Below are positions 33,976 through 44,506 of a stretch of 64,000 bases of DNA, one piece after another (position 1 is the stretch's first letter; every line of letters begins with the position of its first letter). The notes beneath the pieces were generated by a model. It did not search any database. It was not told the DNA's origin and saw nothing but the letters and a program-made list of their open reading frames with translations. Position numbers and translations under genes: made by a program. Source of the stretch: Mycocentrospora acerina (lineage: Eukaryota > Ascomycota > Dothideomycetes > Pleosporales); assembly GCA_022701365.1 (NCBI GenBank), contig JAKUHH010000290.1, forward strand, positions 248,001 to 312,000. The letters are read 5' to 3'.

Positions 33976-34610
33976 ATTTATATAGAGTCTCCCTCCTTGC
34001 ACGTAGTGCAACTAGTCACGTTGTAGATGTGTGTTATATATCCTCACAAACACCCAGTTTTTGAGCTCAGGATCGTTGGCGCGTCTGCAACTCGAGTTTC
34101 CACCTGCCACGACGTGATGCGGGGGAGGGGTAGCGACTGTGAAGCGTAGCAGCCTAGAACTTCAAAAAGGACCTTCGAAAGACGAGTAAGGTGGAGTGAG
34201 TGGATGGAATGATCGGCAAGTGAGGAGCTGATGTCAAAGACACAGAGGCAAGTGTGTTTGGTGTTCGTGTCGCTTTGCTGCAGGTTGCGAACCTAGTGCA
34301 CGCACGACACGTCGAGGTTCTGCGAATCAAGAGCGTTCACACGTGATGGACGCCTGAGACACTTTGGAGCCATCAGGACAGTACAAGAGCCCACAACCGT
34401 TAAAAGCGTAAAGGGGAATGAACCTCAACGTCATTGATATCCTTACATAGACTTCCACTCCAAACGCCTAAAGGTAACCGGTTTTTTCCCAGCCCGACCT
34501 CTTGCCCCCTAAACAAGCCAGCATTCCAAATGCCTCTCAGAAAATTATAGGAAATAGCGTAAACCGTAAAAAAGAGAAGAAGTGTGGAAAAAATCGCCTG
34601 CTCAAAAAAA
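33976..34610. other. Upstream of UBE2W-like gene, downstream of PEX13
   Basis: About 635 nt. No supported gene; it should contain the UBE2W-like gene's promoter and the PEX13 3' UTR. Confidence 0.45.
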
Positions 34611-36004
34611 CTATGAGTAGAAGGCACCCTTCTGGAAACTCTCAACGCCCATATCCCCAGCCTTGCTCTCAACCTTTGGCCCAACAGCCTTCTCCACAAC
34701 CTTCTCGGTCATGGTCGCCGTCTTGCTCGGTACACTGCTGCTCGTCATTGTCTGCGTCCTGCTCCCTGCCGGACTTCCGCTCTGACTTCCGCTAGTGATC
34801 TGCGCCGGCTGTTTCCTCTGGATGACTTCCAGATAAATTCCAGGCAAGTATCCCATTCGTCCGTCTCTTGAACGACACTGCCACCACTCTGAAGCGTTGC
34901 CCATGGGATCACTCTTGCTCAAAACAGCGACCATATCGCCCTTCTTGACTGCGAGATCCATGCCCTGCATGTTTGCGTTGGGCGTGAAGTCGTACAGCGC
35001 ACGGCAAAACTCGAGCTTGTTGGGATCGAGGGGCTCGCCAGATGCTAATGGGTTCTCTGCCATCAGTCGCTTCTGCTCAGCCTCTTGCGAACGCGCAAGC
35101 GTCTTGATGAGTTTGCCCATGAGATACGGCAGACCAAAAACGGCGAGCATGAACATGATGAACGGTTTCTTTGATGGCTTGGCAGCGCCCGCAGAGCCAT
35201 CGGGAGCTCGTCCTGTAAAGGCCGCGAAGCTCGCAGGTGTGAGGTCTGTTGCGTTGGCTGGTAGTGGGCGGCCGGTGAGTTTCGCAATCGCTGTCCGTAT
35301 CCATCGCATGACGGTGTAAATTCCTAGGACTGAGCCCAGTGTCTGCCTCAGATTTCCGAACTGCTCTGCAACCGATACCATTGCTAATTCCAGTTAGCTG
35401 TAAATTCTTGATCTCAGCGCATACACAACGTACCAAAGAACGATGAATGTGTGGCCATGTACGTGCTCTGCAGCATCTGCGCAAACCCGCCAAATGCACC
35501 AACAATATTCTCAATCAGCTGAAATGTCGCTTGTGTGCTCTGGCTGAACGACTGTGTGAGACTGGGGTTGTTTGGGTCTTGCATGCCGCCATACATGCCC
35601 CCCATGCCCATTCCCATCCCCCCCATGCCACCATACATGCCGCTCATGCCGCTCATTCCACCATAGCCTCCACCATACATGGAGCCCATTCCACCAAAAC
35701 TTGAGTATGGCGAAGAGTAATTGCTCATGCCGCCGTAACCACCGGCGCTGTAGGGTGACGAATATCGGTTGTTCATGGTCGAGTAGTTTGACGCGTTGCG
35801 GTTCGCGACGGTGCTGAGCGAGTCTGGCATGGACGGCAATGGTGGGGGGCTGGCTGTTGTTGTGGCGCTACCTGACCCCGTGAGACCTGCGCTGCCGTTA
35901 GACGTGTTTGTCACTGATGTTTGGGGCCGCGGGCACTGACCAACCGAGGCACTGGTCGCGCCTCCACTCGTCTCCCACGGCTTTGGCGGCGACGGCGACG
36001 ACAT
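34611..36004 (-). CDS. PEX13: Peroxisomal import docking protein PEX13
   Basis: Two exons: 36004-35434 and 35383-34611; 447 codons plus stop, separated by a 50-nt GT-AG intron. The N-terminus begins MSSPSPPKPWE, the conserved start of Pex13, followed by a Ser/Thr/Pro-rich segment and a Gly/Tyr/Met-rich low-complexity stretch (about residues 85-145, repeated GGM/YGG). The central region has NSLTQSFSQSTQATFQLIENIVGAFGGFAQMLQSTY-type helices (written here as recognised blocks), a hydrophobic segment PFIMFMLAVFGLPYLMGKLI (about 264-283), and an SH3 domain at about 315-379 (RALYDF, ADLAVKKGD-like, WWQCR, GYLPGIYLEVI). Pex13 forms, with Pex14, the docking and translocation site for Pex5 cargo; the tyrosine/glycine-rich region is the part thought to form the selective meshwork. 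The first ATG in frame was chosen; upstream codons in frame lack Met. Confidence 0.95.
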
Positions 36005-36656
36005 GGCTGTGCTGTGCCTCCTCACCGCACTGTCCAATAGTGACTACGAGTTGTCGCGGACAGATGTGCCTCAGACACTGCCAATGTGAGGCTGGCTCTG
36101 CAGGCGTCAAGAAGGTTGGCCGATGGTCGGGGATGGAAGCGAGCTTGCGGGGGTGCGCCGGCGTGTGGTGTGCTTGCTCGTGGAGCCAGAGGCGCAAAGG
36201 CGGCAGACGTTCTGTTGGCGCTGCGCGATCAAGGGCGAGGAAGTCTGGGGAAATGTCGAGGAGATGGGGGTGCGATGAAGGGCGATGCGTGAACTAGCCG
36301 TCGGCCAGTGCTTTCACACTCTCAACGGCAATCGCCTCGGCTCACGGAAGTGGCCTGCGTAATCACAAGCCGAACGAGTCATTCGCCACATCGCCAACAA
36401 TTTCTACATTCGAACAAGTCTTGCGAGCATGCACATCAGACTTTTTCGTCTTGACTGGGACTGTCTCTGGCGAATTGAGTGCCATGTCAACGTTTCTGTC
36501 TTGAACACTGACTTCAGCGATGCTATTCTATGTGTTTGAGGTTGATAAATATTCCGCTCGTGAATTTACAAAAAGTAGAAAACACTGCACTTGTGCATTC
36601 TGTCCAAATTTCTTGTATTCACTTCTAATTACATAGCCACGCCTTCCTTGGCCCTC
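36005..36656. other. PEX13 promoter and TOS1 3' region
   Basis: About 650 nt without a supported gene. The left part is GC-rich with several short frames; the right part is AT-rich and presumably the TOS1 3' UTR. Confidence 0.45.
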
Positions 36657-38238
36657 TCAATCCCCAATAGCAAACAGTGAATGCACCCAACTATCCTCAT
36701 CATACTCCACCAACCCCGCAATCTGCTCCTGTGTCAACTCCTCCCTAAACTCGAACCCAGCATCCAGTATTCTCGCTGTAATATGTGGGAAATGCCACAC
36801 AACCGCAAACTTCATCTTTCCCCCGACGGGCCTCTTGAAATAGTTGCTATCCCCCCCTTGCAAATTGCCCTGTCTATGCAGCGTGCTCTTCGCCCTCTCC
36901 TCTCCACCACCCAGTATTTCAAAGGCGTCAAACTCACCGCAGCCGGTCGACCAACAGGAGCAGGGAATGTTATTACGATCGCTGCCGTATTGCAGGGTTC
37001 GTGGGATGGCGGCATTGAGAAACCACCATGCTGGTGCGTCGGAGAGGAGGCCTTGGTCGCTGCCACTGTTGGGGTAATGGTCCATCTGAAACTCCATGAG
37101 GAAGGCTTTGGAGGAACCGGACCAGCCGTCTAAAGTCAGTGATGTTAGCATCGATGTGTAATAAGAGTACACAGTAGACGGCGGCAAAGGAGAAGCGATG
37201 GAGATCCCACAATGTGATACGGTGTCCGGTCTCCAGTAGGGACAATCCCTATCACACTCCTTGTCTGAGAAGGCTGAAATTTCGATTTCAGAGGTTTCAA
37301 GCGTGCCATCGAATGGCATACTCTCAGATGCAACCTTGCCGCCATTGGGAGTCACAAAACTGAGGGAGTTGCCAAAGGCACTAACTATGGTCAGTAATAC
37401 ATTCGATTCTCGATTCATGTAACAAACTAGTCGAATGTGCCCGACTTCTGCGGATCCCCTAGATTGGCGAGAAATGAGATACCAGTTGCTTGTTCTGGTG
37501 CGGCTGAAGTGTAGTAGGCAACGCGATTCCAAGATGCGGCGGCTATCTCCACGTCCTCTCTTTTTGAAGTGATGGATGATTTCACGGCTGATGTCGACAT
37601 GACAGCAGTCACGATGTTACTTGTTAGTTCAGTTGTCTCGCAATCTGCTACAGTAGTAATCGTGGTCACTGTAGATACAGCACTGCAATTCGAAATGACG
37701 TCCAACGTCTGTTCACTAAGTCTTGGGGTTGGAGAAACGTCGGAATGGTGAAGAATTTTATCCATGCCGGCATTCCTGGTTGATGTTTGGCGCTGATTCA
37801 ACACTCGTTTGCGGTTGTAAAGCGGCACTGCGCTTCTTCTTCGCAGCTTGAAGGCCTCGCTAGGGAGTTGATACACAGCAAGTTCAGATACGTTCATCGG
37901 CCCGCGCAAGTGTATCGACACCTGTGCGTTTTGTCAGTATTTCCTATCTTTAACCCCTTCAGAGGAGCAGATGGTACATCTCCAAAAAGCGGTGTGAGTG
38001 GTCCGGTCCCTGAGTAGTTGAGGCGTTCATGACCACAAAGACCTGTCTGAGGATCGACGAATGTTGTTCGATTGTATACACCGGGCTGACTAATATTACG
38101 GTAAGTGATTGCTCTCACTTCGGAGCAGTACCAATTCCCGTCTTTGGATTGCTCGGCGGTGCCGCTACAAAGTTCGCTGGCTGTCTTGGTTTGGACGAAG
38201 GGTAGGAGCATGCTCGCGACGAATGAGGTCTGTTTCAT
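36657..38238 (-). CDS. TOS1: TOS1-like cell-wall glycoside hydrolase family protein
   Basis: Four exons: 38238-37978, 37921-37428, 37380-37211, 37129-36657; 465 codons plus TGA. A short secretory signal precedes the N-terminal TOS1 domain (SGTAEQSKDGNWYCSEV, ITYRNISQPGVYNRTTFV, GHERLNYSGTGPLTPLFGD). A Ser/Thr-rich linker with many beta-branched residues follows, then the C-terminal TOS1 domain (GTFDYAFGNSLSFV, CDRDCPYWRPDTVSHYGW, SSKAFLMEFQM, DAPAWWFLNAAIPRT, SCWSTGCGEFDAFEIL). Members are covalently or tightly wall-associated and regulated by cell-cycle factors in yeast; the precise enzymatic activity is unsettled to my knowledge. The third intron's donor and the acceptor choice GTTAG for intron 2 are set by the need to read YAFGNS and SHYGW. 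Confidence 0.93.
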
Positions 38239-39122
38239 GACTATGTTTGATGATGCGATAGAAGAAATCGATGGTCAATATGATGTGGGCTACGTTGTGC
38301 AATGGAAAGTCGTTGAAGGATGGAGATTTGATTCGAGTTCTACGATATAACTGAGCACTAAACGCCCGCAGACTATGAAACCGTCGAACGAGATGTGAAA
38401 ACTTGAAGAAACCACTAGTCCAAAGCAAGGGAATGCACAACCGCAGAAAAATAGAAGGAGCATATGCAGTGCACACCAATCATCATATACACCTACCTCT
38501 ACAGTGCGATCGATGGAAACACCTCTACCTTCAGACTCGAACAAAGCCAAATTAAACATTGCAGGAGCCGTTGGGCTAGATGGTATTTCCACGACGCGAG
38601 TTGTCATGTCGTGTCAGACCGAAATACTACGAAATCTGAATGCTGTTAGTTTGTGCTCATATTAAATGATCAAAACAAAACTGGCAATTGGGAAACGTTC
38701 AGAATGTCCGTTGAGTTCATGATCCCTAACGGGATTAAAACAAGAGGTACCAGAAAATAAGTATGGAAGATTCATCATTGTAACATTGTGCCAGGGAAAC
38801 AAATAGATAAACTTACCATAAACATGGGCTGCGCAGGCCACTTGATCTTCCCGAGCGATCTGAACGCGTTGCTTGTCGCAAAAACGCGTCCAGTTATTCA
38901 CGACGCGTAGAGACGCATATTGTTGTCATTGTAGAATCTTCAGCTCCTGGACGAAGTGTCGGAGAACTAGATCGCAGCTCGGCAGACTTTTTATGAACCA
39001 AAAGCGCCAAGCCGTCACGTGCGCATAAGCGAGTTTCGGCGCCGCACAACACCTTTCAAACTCATCACAGCGAACTTCAAGGTCGTCTCGATTCAACAAC
39101 CGTCTCCGTACTAACCGTCAAA
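38239..39122. promoter_or_regulatory. Divergent promoter region of TOS1 and RPS13
   Basis: About 885 nt separate the divergent start codons. The RPS13-proximal 150 nt contains CACGTGCGCA and short pyrimidine-rich tracts typical of highly expressed fungal genes. A frame of 79 codons on the minus strand (38662-38901) has no recognisable motif and was not called. Confidence 0.45.
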
Positions 39123-39849
39123 ATGGGTCGTCTTCACAGCAACGGAAAGGGCATATCGGCCTCGGCCATCCCCTACTCTCGCAACCCCCCTGCGTGGCTC
39201 AAGACCACTCCCGAGCAGGTCGTCGAGCAGATCCGCAAGCTCGCGAAGAAGGGCGCCACTCCCTCCCAGTAAGAACAACCACAATTGCGAGGAGCAAGAG
39301 CAAAATCTGACAGTATGCCAGGATCGGCGAGATTCTCCGTGACTCTCACGGCATTGCCCAGGTCAAGGGTAAGTTTTGCGCACCAAACTGCAGTGTGCCT
39401 CTGCTAACAAACGCTCAGTTGTCACCGGTAACAAGATTCTCCGAATCCTGAAGTCCAGCGGTATGGTTCCCTGCCCAGCGTGAAGCGCGTGTCAACAGCA
39501 GCTCTGCCCACGGGCACCTGTCGCGCTATACAAATATGCCTCTGTTGGTGCAAAACTGACAGGGAGCCAATAGGCCTTGCCCCCGAGATCCCCGAGGACC
39601 TTTACATGCTCATCAAGAAGGCTGTCGCCGTCCGCAAGCACTTGGGCACCAACCGCAAGGACAAGGACTCCAAGTTGTACGTTTTCCAGCGACTACGCCA
39701 AGATGGAGATTCGCGAACTAACACACGACAGCCGCCTCATTCTCATCGAGTCCCGTATCCACCGTCTGTCCCGCTACTACAAGACCGTCGGTGTCCTCCC
39801 CCCCAACTGGAGGTACGAGAGCGCCACCGCCTCCACTCTCGTCGCATAA
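39123..39849 (+). CDS. RPS13: 40S ribosomal protein S13 (uS15)
   Basis: Five exons: 39123-39268, 39322-39368, 39419-39460, 39574-39676, 39732-39849; 151 codons plus TAA, the exact length usual for eukaryotic S13. The sequence opens MGRLHSNGKGISASAIPYSR and contains IRKLAKKGATPSQIG, RDSHGIAQVKVVTGNKILRILKS, GLAPEIPEDLY, AVAVRKHLG and RLILIESRIHRLSRYYKTVGVLPP with the C-terminus ATASTLVA. It belongs to the small ribosomal subunit near the platform. Introns are 53, 50, 113 and 55 nt; the third is about twice the length of the others and was checked for a box C/D snoRNA without success. Confidence 0.97.
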
Positions 39850-40190
39850 GCGGACGTGGGTTTTGGTGTAGACGACCATCACGGTGGGGAACATCGGATC
39901 GGAGTTTCATGGGCATGGATGCTTTACGGACCACCTGGAAAGGATATGATCTGGAATGAACAAAAAGCATCATCTGAATTGAACAACATATACCCGTGCA
40001 ATCTTGCGCTTTCATCTTTGCAATCGTAATACTCTACCTGGGGTATCTTTCCTCATTTGACGCCTTGAATAACTAACTACTTTTACCACCCGCCCATATG
40101 TCGCAACCACCTGAATTTGCACTTTCTATGCTCCCACACTGACTGAACTAACCTCAACTTCCCTTCACACGTACTCTCTCAACAACCCAT
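39850..40190. other. Convergent RPS13/SDC1 3' regions
   Basis: About 340 nt between two stop codons. No gene is visible; it should hold both 3' UTRs. Confidence 0.5.
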
Positions 40191-40660
40191 TCATCCCTCA
40201 ATCTCAGCACTCTTTTGCGCCAAAAACTCGCTCAACCACTTCAGTGGCTTGTCCGGTTCCGCAGTTGCTAAATGCTTCATCGCCTCGAGCAAATGCGGCG
40301 TCACTCTCTGGTTCAAATACACCCTTGTAGGACTGCCATGCGGAATGGGTTGTGTGGGCGCTTGTTGCGGTGCGCTGGGATGCGGTGAGTTGCGCGACGA
40401 AACGGGCGCGGGTGTGTGTGTGGGAGCTGTGGGCGCGGGTGTGGATGTGGGTGGTTGAGATTGCGGTTGGAGGGGGATCTGTGGCGTATTAGAGAGAGAT
40501 AGAGACGGATTGATAAGGGGAGGAGAGGGCGTACGTCGGTTGTTGGGAGCGAGTCGGTCATGGTTATGTCTGCGGGGGGAGAGGTGTGGGCGCCGTTTGT
40601 AGTGGGAGAGGGTTCTTGGTCGGCGGTTTGGGGCGCAGGATTGGGGGCGGGAGAAGCCAT
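40191..40660 (-). CDS. SDC1: COMPASS subunit SDC1 (Dpy-30 domain)
   Basis: Two exons: 40660-40535 and 40478-40191; 137 codons plus TGA, with a 56-nt GT-AG intron. The first two thirds are Pro/Ala/Thr-rich and disordered. Residues about 93-132 form the Dpy-30 dimerisation motif (TRVYLNQRVTPHLLEAMKHL, ATAEPDKPLKWLSEFLAQKS), which docks on Bre2 in the Set1/COMPASS histone H3K4 methyltransferase complex in the nucleus. Length and arrangement are usual for filamentous ascomycetes. The 126-nt first exon is set by the acceptor CCACAG preceding the ATCCCC of exon 2. Confidence 0.93.
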
Positions 40661-41453
40661 TTTTGTTGTTGCTGAGAGGATGGAGGGTAGATTGGGGGAT
40701 GGAGACGCGTAGATTTATCGCGCAAGTTCTGCTGGCGTGAGTTGTGGTTCGGTGGTGATGGAACGGGGAGCTCTGAGCTTGATGTTCGGCGATGCGATGG
40801 TGAGCTCGGATTAACTTCGGATCTTGGATCGATGAGCGATGTTCTCTCTTTCTTCTCGTCTACTCGACTCTATTCTCAAGGACACGTCATAGTTGAGATT
40901 GATTAAAGCTTGCTCAAGCTGATTTCATCATCCATTTAAACCTATAGGCAGTTGTTTTATGTTGATAAGCTCTAGAGCTGGACGCGCGATTTCTGATTTT
41001 AGAGGAGCTGCAGCACTCTTACATTCAGATCCACTTCTCGAGTCCTCGACACTAGTAGTGGGCCATCTCCATTATTTTGTTTGAGAAGATCTATTGTGGT
41101 TTTTTCGAACCACTGGGTTTCATTTGTTTTTGTTATTATCAACACTTATTCCTCTAATGCCAACCTGGCAGCTCTTCCATGATTTGCCGTCTCGTCTACT
41201 CTATCCACTTCCATGCACAAGTTTCACACCACTCATAAGGTGTCTGACATTTTTGTTATGTATTTTCAATCTCAATATGATGTGTCTATCTTCCATAAGA
41301 AATTGTGGAGTGATTGAGGTAAATTTAATGACAAGTCCTGATACTGTTAGGATATGGTCTGGTTAGTTTCTACACACGAACTTCGAGTCGCCAACATGTC
41401 GTCCTCGCAGCGCTCAAACCTAAGTCCTGAAAACCAATGACATAACGCCCTGA
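40661..41453. other. AT-rich intergenic region
   Basis: About 790 nt. A 90-codon plus-strand frame near 41.1-41.36 kb is hydrophobic, but this reflects T-rich DNA rather than a supported gene. The right part presumably holds the 3' end of the minus-strand gene beginning at 42410. Confidence 0.5.
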
Positions 41454-42410
41454 TCAAATACCTGAGTATGTTGGAACTCGTGGTCGCCGTTCTCCTCGAG
41501 TAGCCGTTCTGGCTCCCGCGACCGGGGTTGGATGTACTCCACGCAAACACGCTGACCTTTTCATCATCTCGCTCGTGAAGACGACATCCAAACCTTTCCT
41601 TCCACTCGCAACTCTGAACTCATTCTCTATAACATTTCTTGTAACTCTCCAAATCTCATCATCGGCCACATTAGTGAATACGATACGTTCTAGTCCTTTC
41701 AGTTCATGGAACGTCTTCAGAATTTGACTGGTAGCAAGTAGTCCTGATCCAAATACGTAAACTTCATCGAGCGGACACTTGACTTCCGTGATGGCGTTAA
41801 CCTCAATCAGCGAAAGGTTCTGGGCGCACCACTTCTCGAAATCGTTCGGAAGTATGAATGAGAAAGTGTTGATACTGAATGGGAGTAAAGCGCTCTCACG
41901 GTAGGTTTGACGACTGACACGAGTAATAGCCAGCAAATTCTTGCGCTCCTCTTTGTCCATGTAGTGTGTGGGGGCGATGCAAATCTCGACGAAATGCGGG
42001 CTAAGATTTAAACCTATGCCAATGCATATCTCCAGTCCGTTCAGGATATACTCGTAGATGCGATTGCGTAGTTTTGGGGGGAGGCTAAGGAAAGGTGAGT
42101 TCCAAGAATTGGCTTCTGCACTGTTTGAGTTATGTTAACAGATGACCGTGAGCCAGAAAAAGAGACATTCGAAGACGAAAGGCCTTGTAAGCCCGCGCTC
42201 AAGCGCAAGCTCCGGCTGCAACTAGCAAGTTCCAGTTTGACAGGAGAAATCAGAAAGTGAACACCCCTATACAATCTCGACGTAATATGCACCAACTTAC
42301 ATGGTGATCTTATCAGGATGTTCACCGAGTGCGAGACCTCTTGTCTGGCGTTCAATGAAAGCGATTGCAGGAGGCGATGAAGATGATTCTGAAGTGCCGA
42401 GAGCCTGCAT
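41454..42410 (-). CDS. LRNRIY-motif protein of unknown function (family member 1)
   Basis: Two exons: 42410-42301 and 42120-41454; 258 codons plus TGA. The ATG context is CCAAG-ATG. The intron is 180 nt with GTAAGT donor and CAAACAG acceptor. The protein has a Ser-rich N-terminus, then SPFLSLPPKLRNRIYEYIL, the F-box-like LPxELRNxIY motif common in large families of Pleosporales and other ascomycetes, then a region with PHFVEICIAPTHYM, LLAITRVSRQTYRESALLPFSINTFSF (typical of these families), and an EFRVASGRKGLDVVF stretch. The C-terminal 40 residues are basic and diverged. There is no signal peptide. Function is unknown; some relatives are annotated as F-box-like, but no Skp1 interaction can be inferred. 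It has the same exon-1/exon-2 phase and split codon as the gene at 49671. Confidence 0.78.
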
Positions 42411-44506
42411 CTTGGTATACAATCGAGGGGTTAGTGAAGTAGGTGGCAGCTGTGTACGTTTGAATTGTCAGACCGTTCAACAGTATGATACAATCAGAAA
42501 TTCAAACGTTATAGTCCGGCATTTAAAGCTGTGTGAAAGCGAGTCATCAATTTGTAATTGGTGTATCAGCTTACGTCATGCTCAGATCTGCGGTCTACAA
42601 TCAGGGACTCCTCTTTTATCTCGATGTTTGACTCTAAGAGGATGAGTAAAGCCGTTCAAGTCACAGTAGTGCTATAATGGTGTGAAAGTTTTCACAGGTG
42701 GAAGTGTACAGACGATCATTGACCGTATTGTCACATGCACTATGCTGTTGACTCGTGCTGTTAAAGCCGATCGTTTGCAATTTTTGTTCACGTCGGCAAG
42801 TACGAGGTCTACCATGAGAAGAATTCGAAATCAAAAGGAATTTAAGGTCAAAAAAGGACAGCTAAAAGACAATCATTTTACCAGGATTGCCACAAGTATA
42901 GATGAGGGTAGGCGAAATGTTCTCGATGATACATACATGCTAACGATGGATAGGACAATTTACAGTCATTTGGTTCAATCATTCCTGTTACTAAGGTAAG
43001 TTTCTAATTACTCCCTTGATTTTGCAATGTACTACTGTAATTTCAATGATTAAGTGATGAGAGAAAAATTGCGTTCAAAAATATGTTCAGTTTCTATATT
43101 TTCTTCCACTGAAGTCTTACAGATTCTCATCTATGTGTTAAAGATGAATGAGGCATGTTTCGTCTATCAATTGTTCTTTTTCACCTTTGTTGGCGCACGC
43201 GCATTTTGAAATGTTTAAGTTGCTATTCCTATCATGTACCCACCGTAGAACCATATGAGCTACGAGATTACACAATTCCCGACACTGTGCATATTGAGGC
43301 ACTTAGAAAAATGATTGAGAAATGACAGAATACTACTAAACCTAGCCAGTGTAGTAGTTGAGACTTTTCGACTACAATTAGGCTAGGTTGGTTGCCAGTG
43401 GCCGCATAAAAAAGCACCGCCGACATGAATCCGCTTTTAATCTCGCCATTGGCTTAGACTCGGAAAATTCTACTTGGTAGAGCAGAATGCTAGTTGACGT
43501 CATGCGTGGAATTTAATGGAGTGTGAGTTTGCGGATGAGACTCTTGCCCTAACGACAGGACCATGATGATGCACACCCTAATTACCCCGCACGATGCAGG
43601 CGCTACGTGCAGAAACCGAAGAAGCCATGAGAAGGCGTATTGCGAAGAAAAGGGCTTTATATTAAAGCTTACTTGTATAAATGAGTCAGACTCGTATTTG
43701 TTACTAGTCTGGCGAGTGATGTTGGAGTGATGAACGTGTTGGTGGTTCTACGAAACTTTCTTGGCGATGCTTCAGGTGGATTTGTCGGAGTTAAAGCCTG
43801 CCAACTGCTTCAACATCTGCCTTGAGCATCTATCGTATCGCCATCAATACTACCTCTACGCATGTACCTCGGCTGAAATCGGTGTCGCATAACTTTGCGC
43901 ATCAGGACTTGACTGCCACTGGAGGACTTATCGAGTAGGTAATCAGATCGAACCACATTGTGAGGAAGGAGCCGACGGTGCAAGCGAGACTCGAAGGTGC
44001 GCCCAACACAACCGATTTACGTTCTCCCACTGACACAGTGATAGGTGCAGCGTCTCCAGCGCGCTGATTTGGTCGCCCTCACCTGTTACGCGCTTACTCA
44101 AATCGAACTTCTGTTGATCCCATCGTTTCTCTCGTTGCAAGACAAGATACGACGACGATCTTATTCTGCGAGTTGGGCATACCGAAACTTGTCGCAACCG
44201 AGAAGAGGCAGGGAGCTTGAAAAGAAGAAGAGAAGAAGGGCCCAACAGTTGGTAACAAGTGCATAGGGGAGTGTATCTGAATTATCATTAGTTTGCACAT
44301 TGGACTGGACACCTACAAAGTGAGTCGTTGCAGAACTTGGCAGGCAGAGATAGGACTCGCCCCCTGGACATATAAGACCACAGCACACCGCGACCCAGAC
44401 GCACGCGATTTCGAACTCCATCTGGTTTCGACTTCTCCTTCTGGTTTCTATCGACGGACTTAGTAGTTAAGTCCGATAGTTCCGTATCTTCAGAAGTGAC
44501 AACACC
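42411..44506. other. Gene-poor interval with regulator promoter at its right end
   Basis: About 2.1 kb. The segment 42.7-43.4 kb is AT-rich and without coding signal. The segment from about 43.5 kb onward has near-normal composition and presumably includes the promoter and leader of the Zn2Cys6 gene starting at 44507. No gene is supported. Confidence 0.5.

Noticed and set aside
39461..39573. Possible snoRNA in RPS13 intron 3
   Set aside because: The intron is longer than its neighbours, but I found no convincing box C (RUGAUGA) paired with box D and no terminal stem.
41094..41366. Hydrophobic 90-codon frame that looks like a membrane protein
   Set aside because: Leu/Phe richness follows from T-rich DNA; no splice partner, start context or conserved motif.
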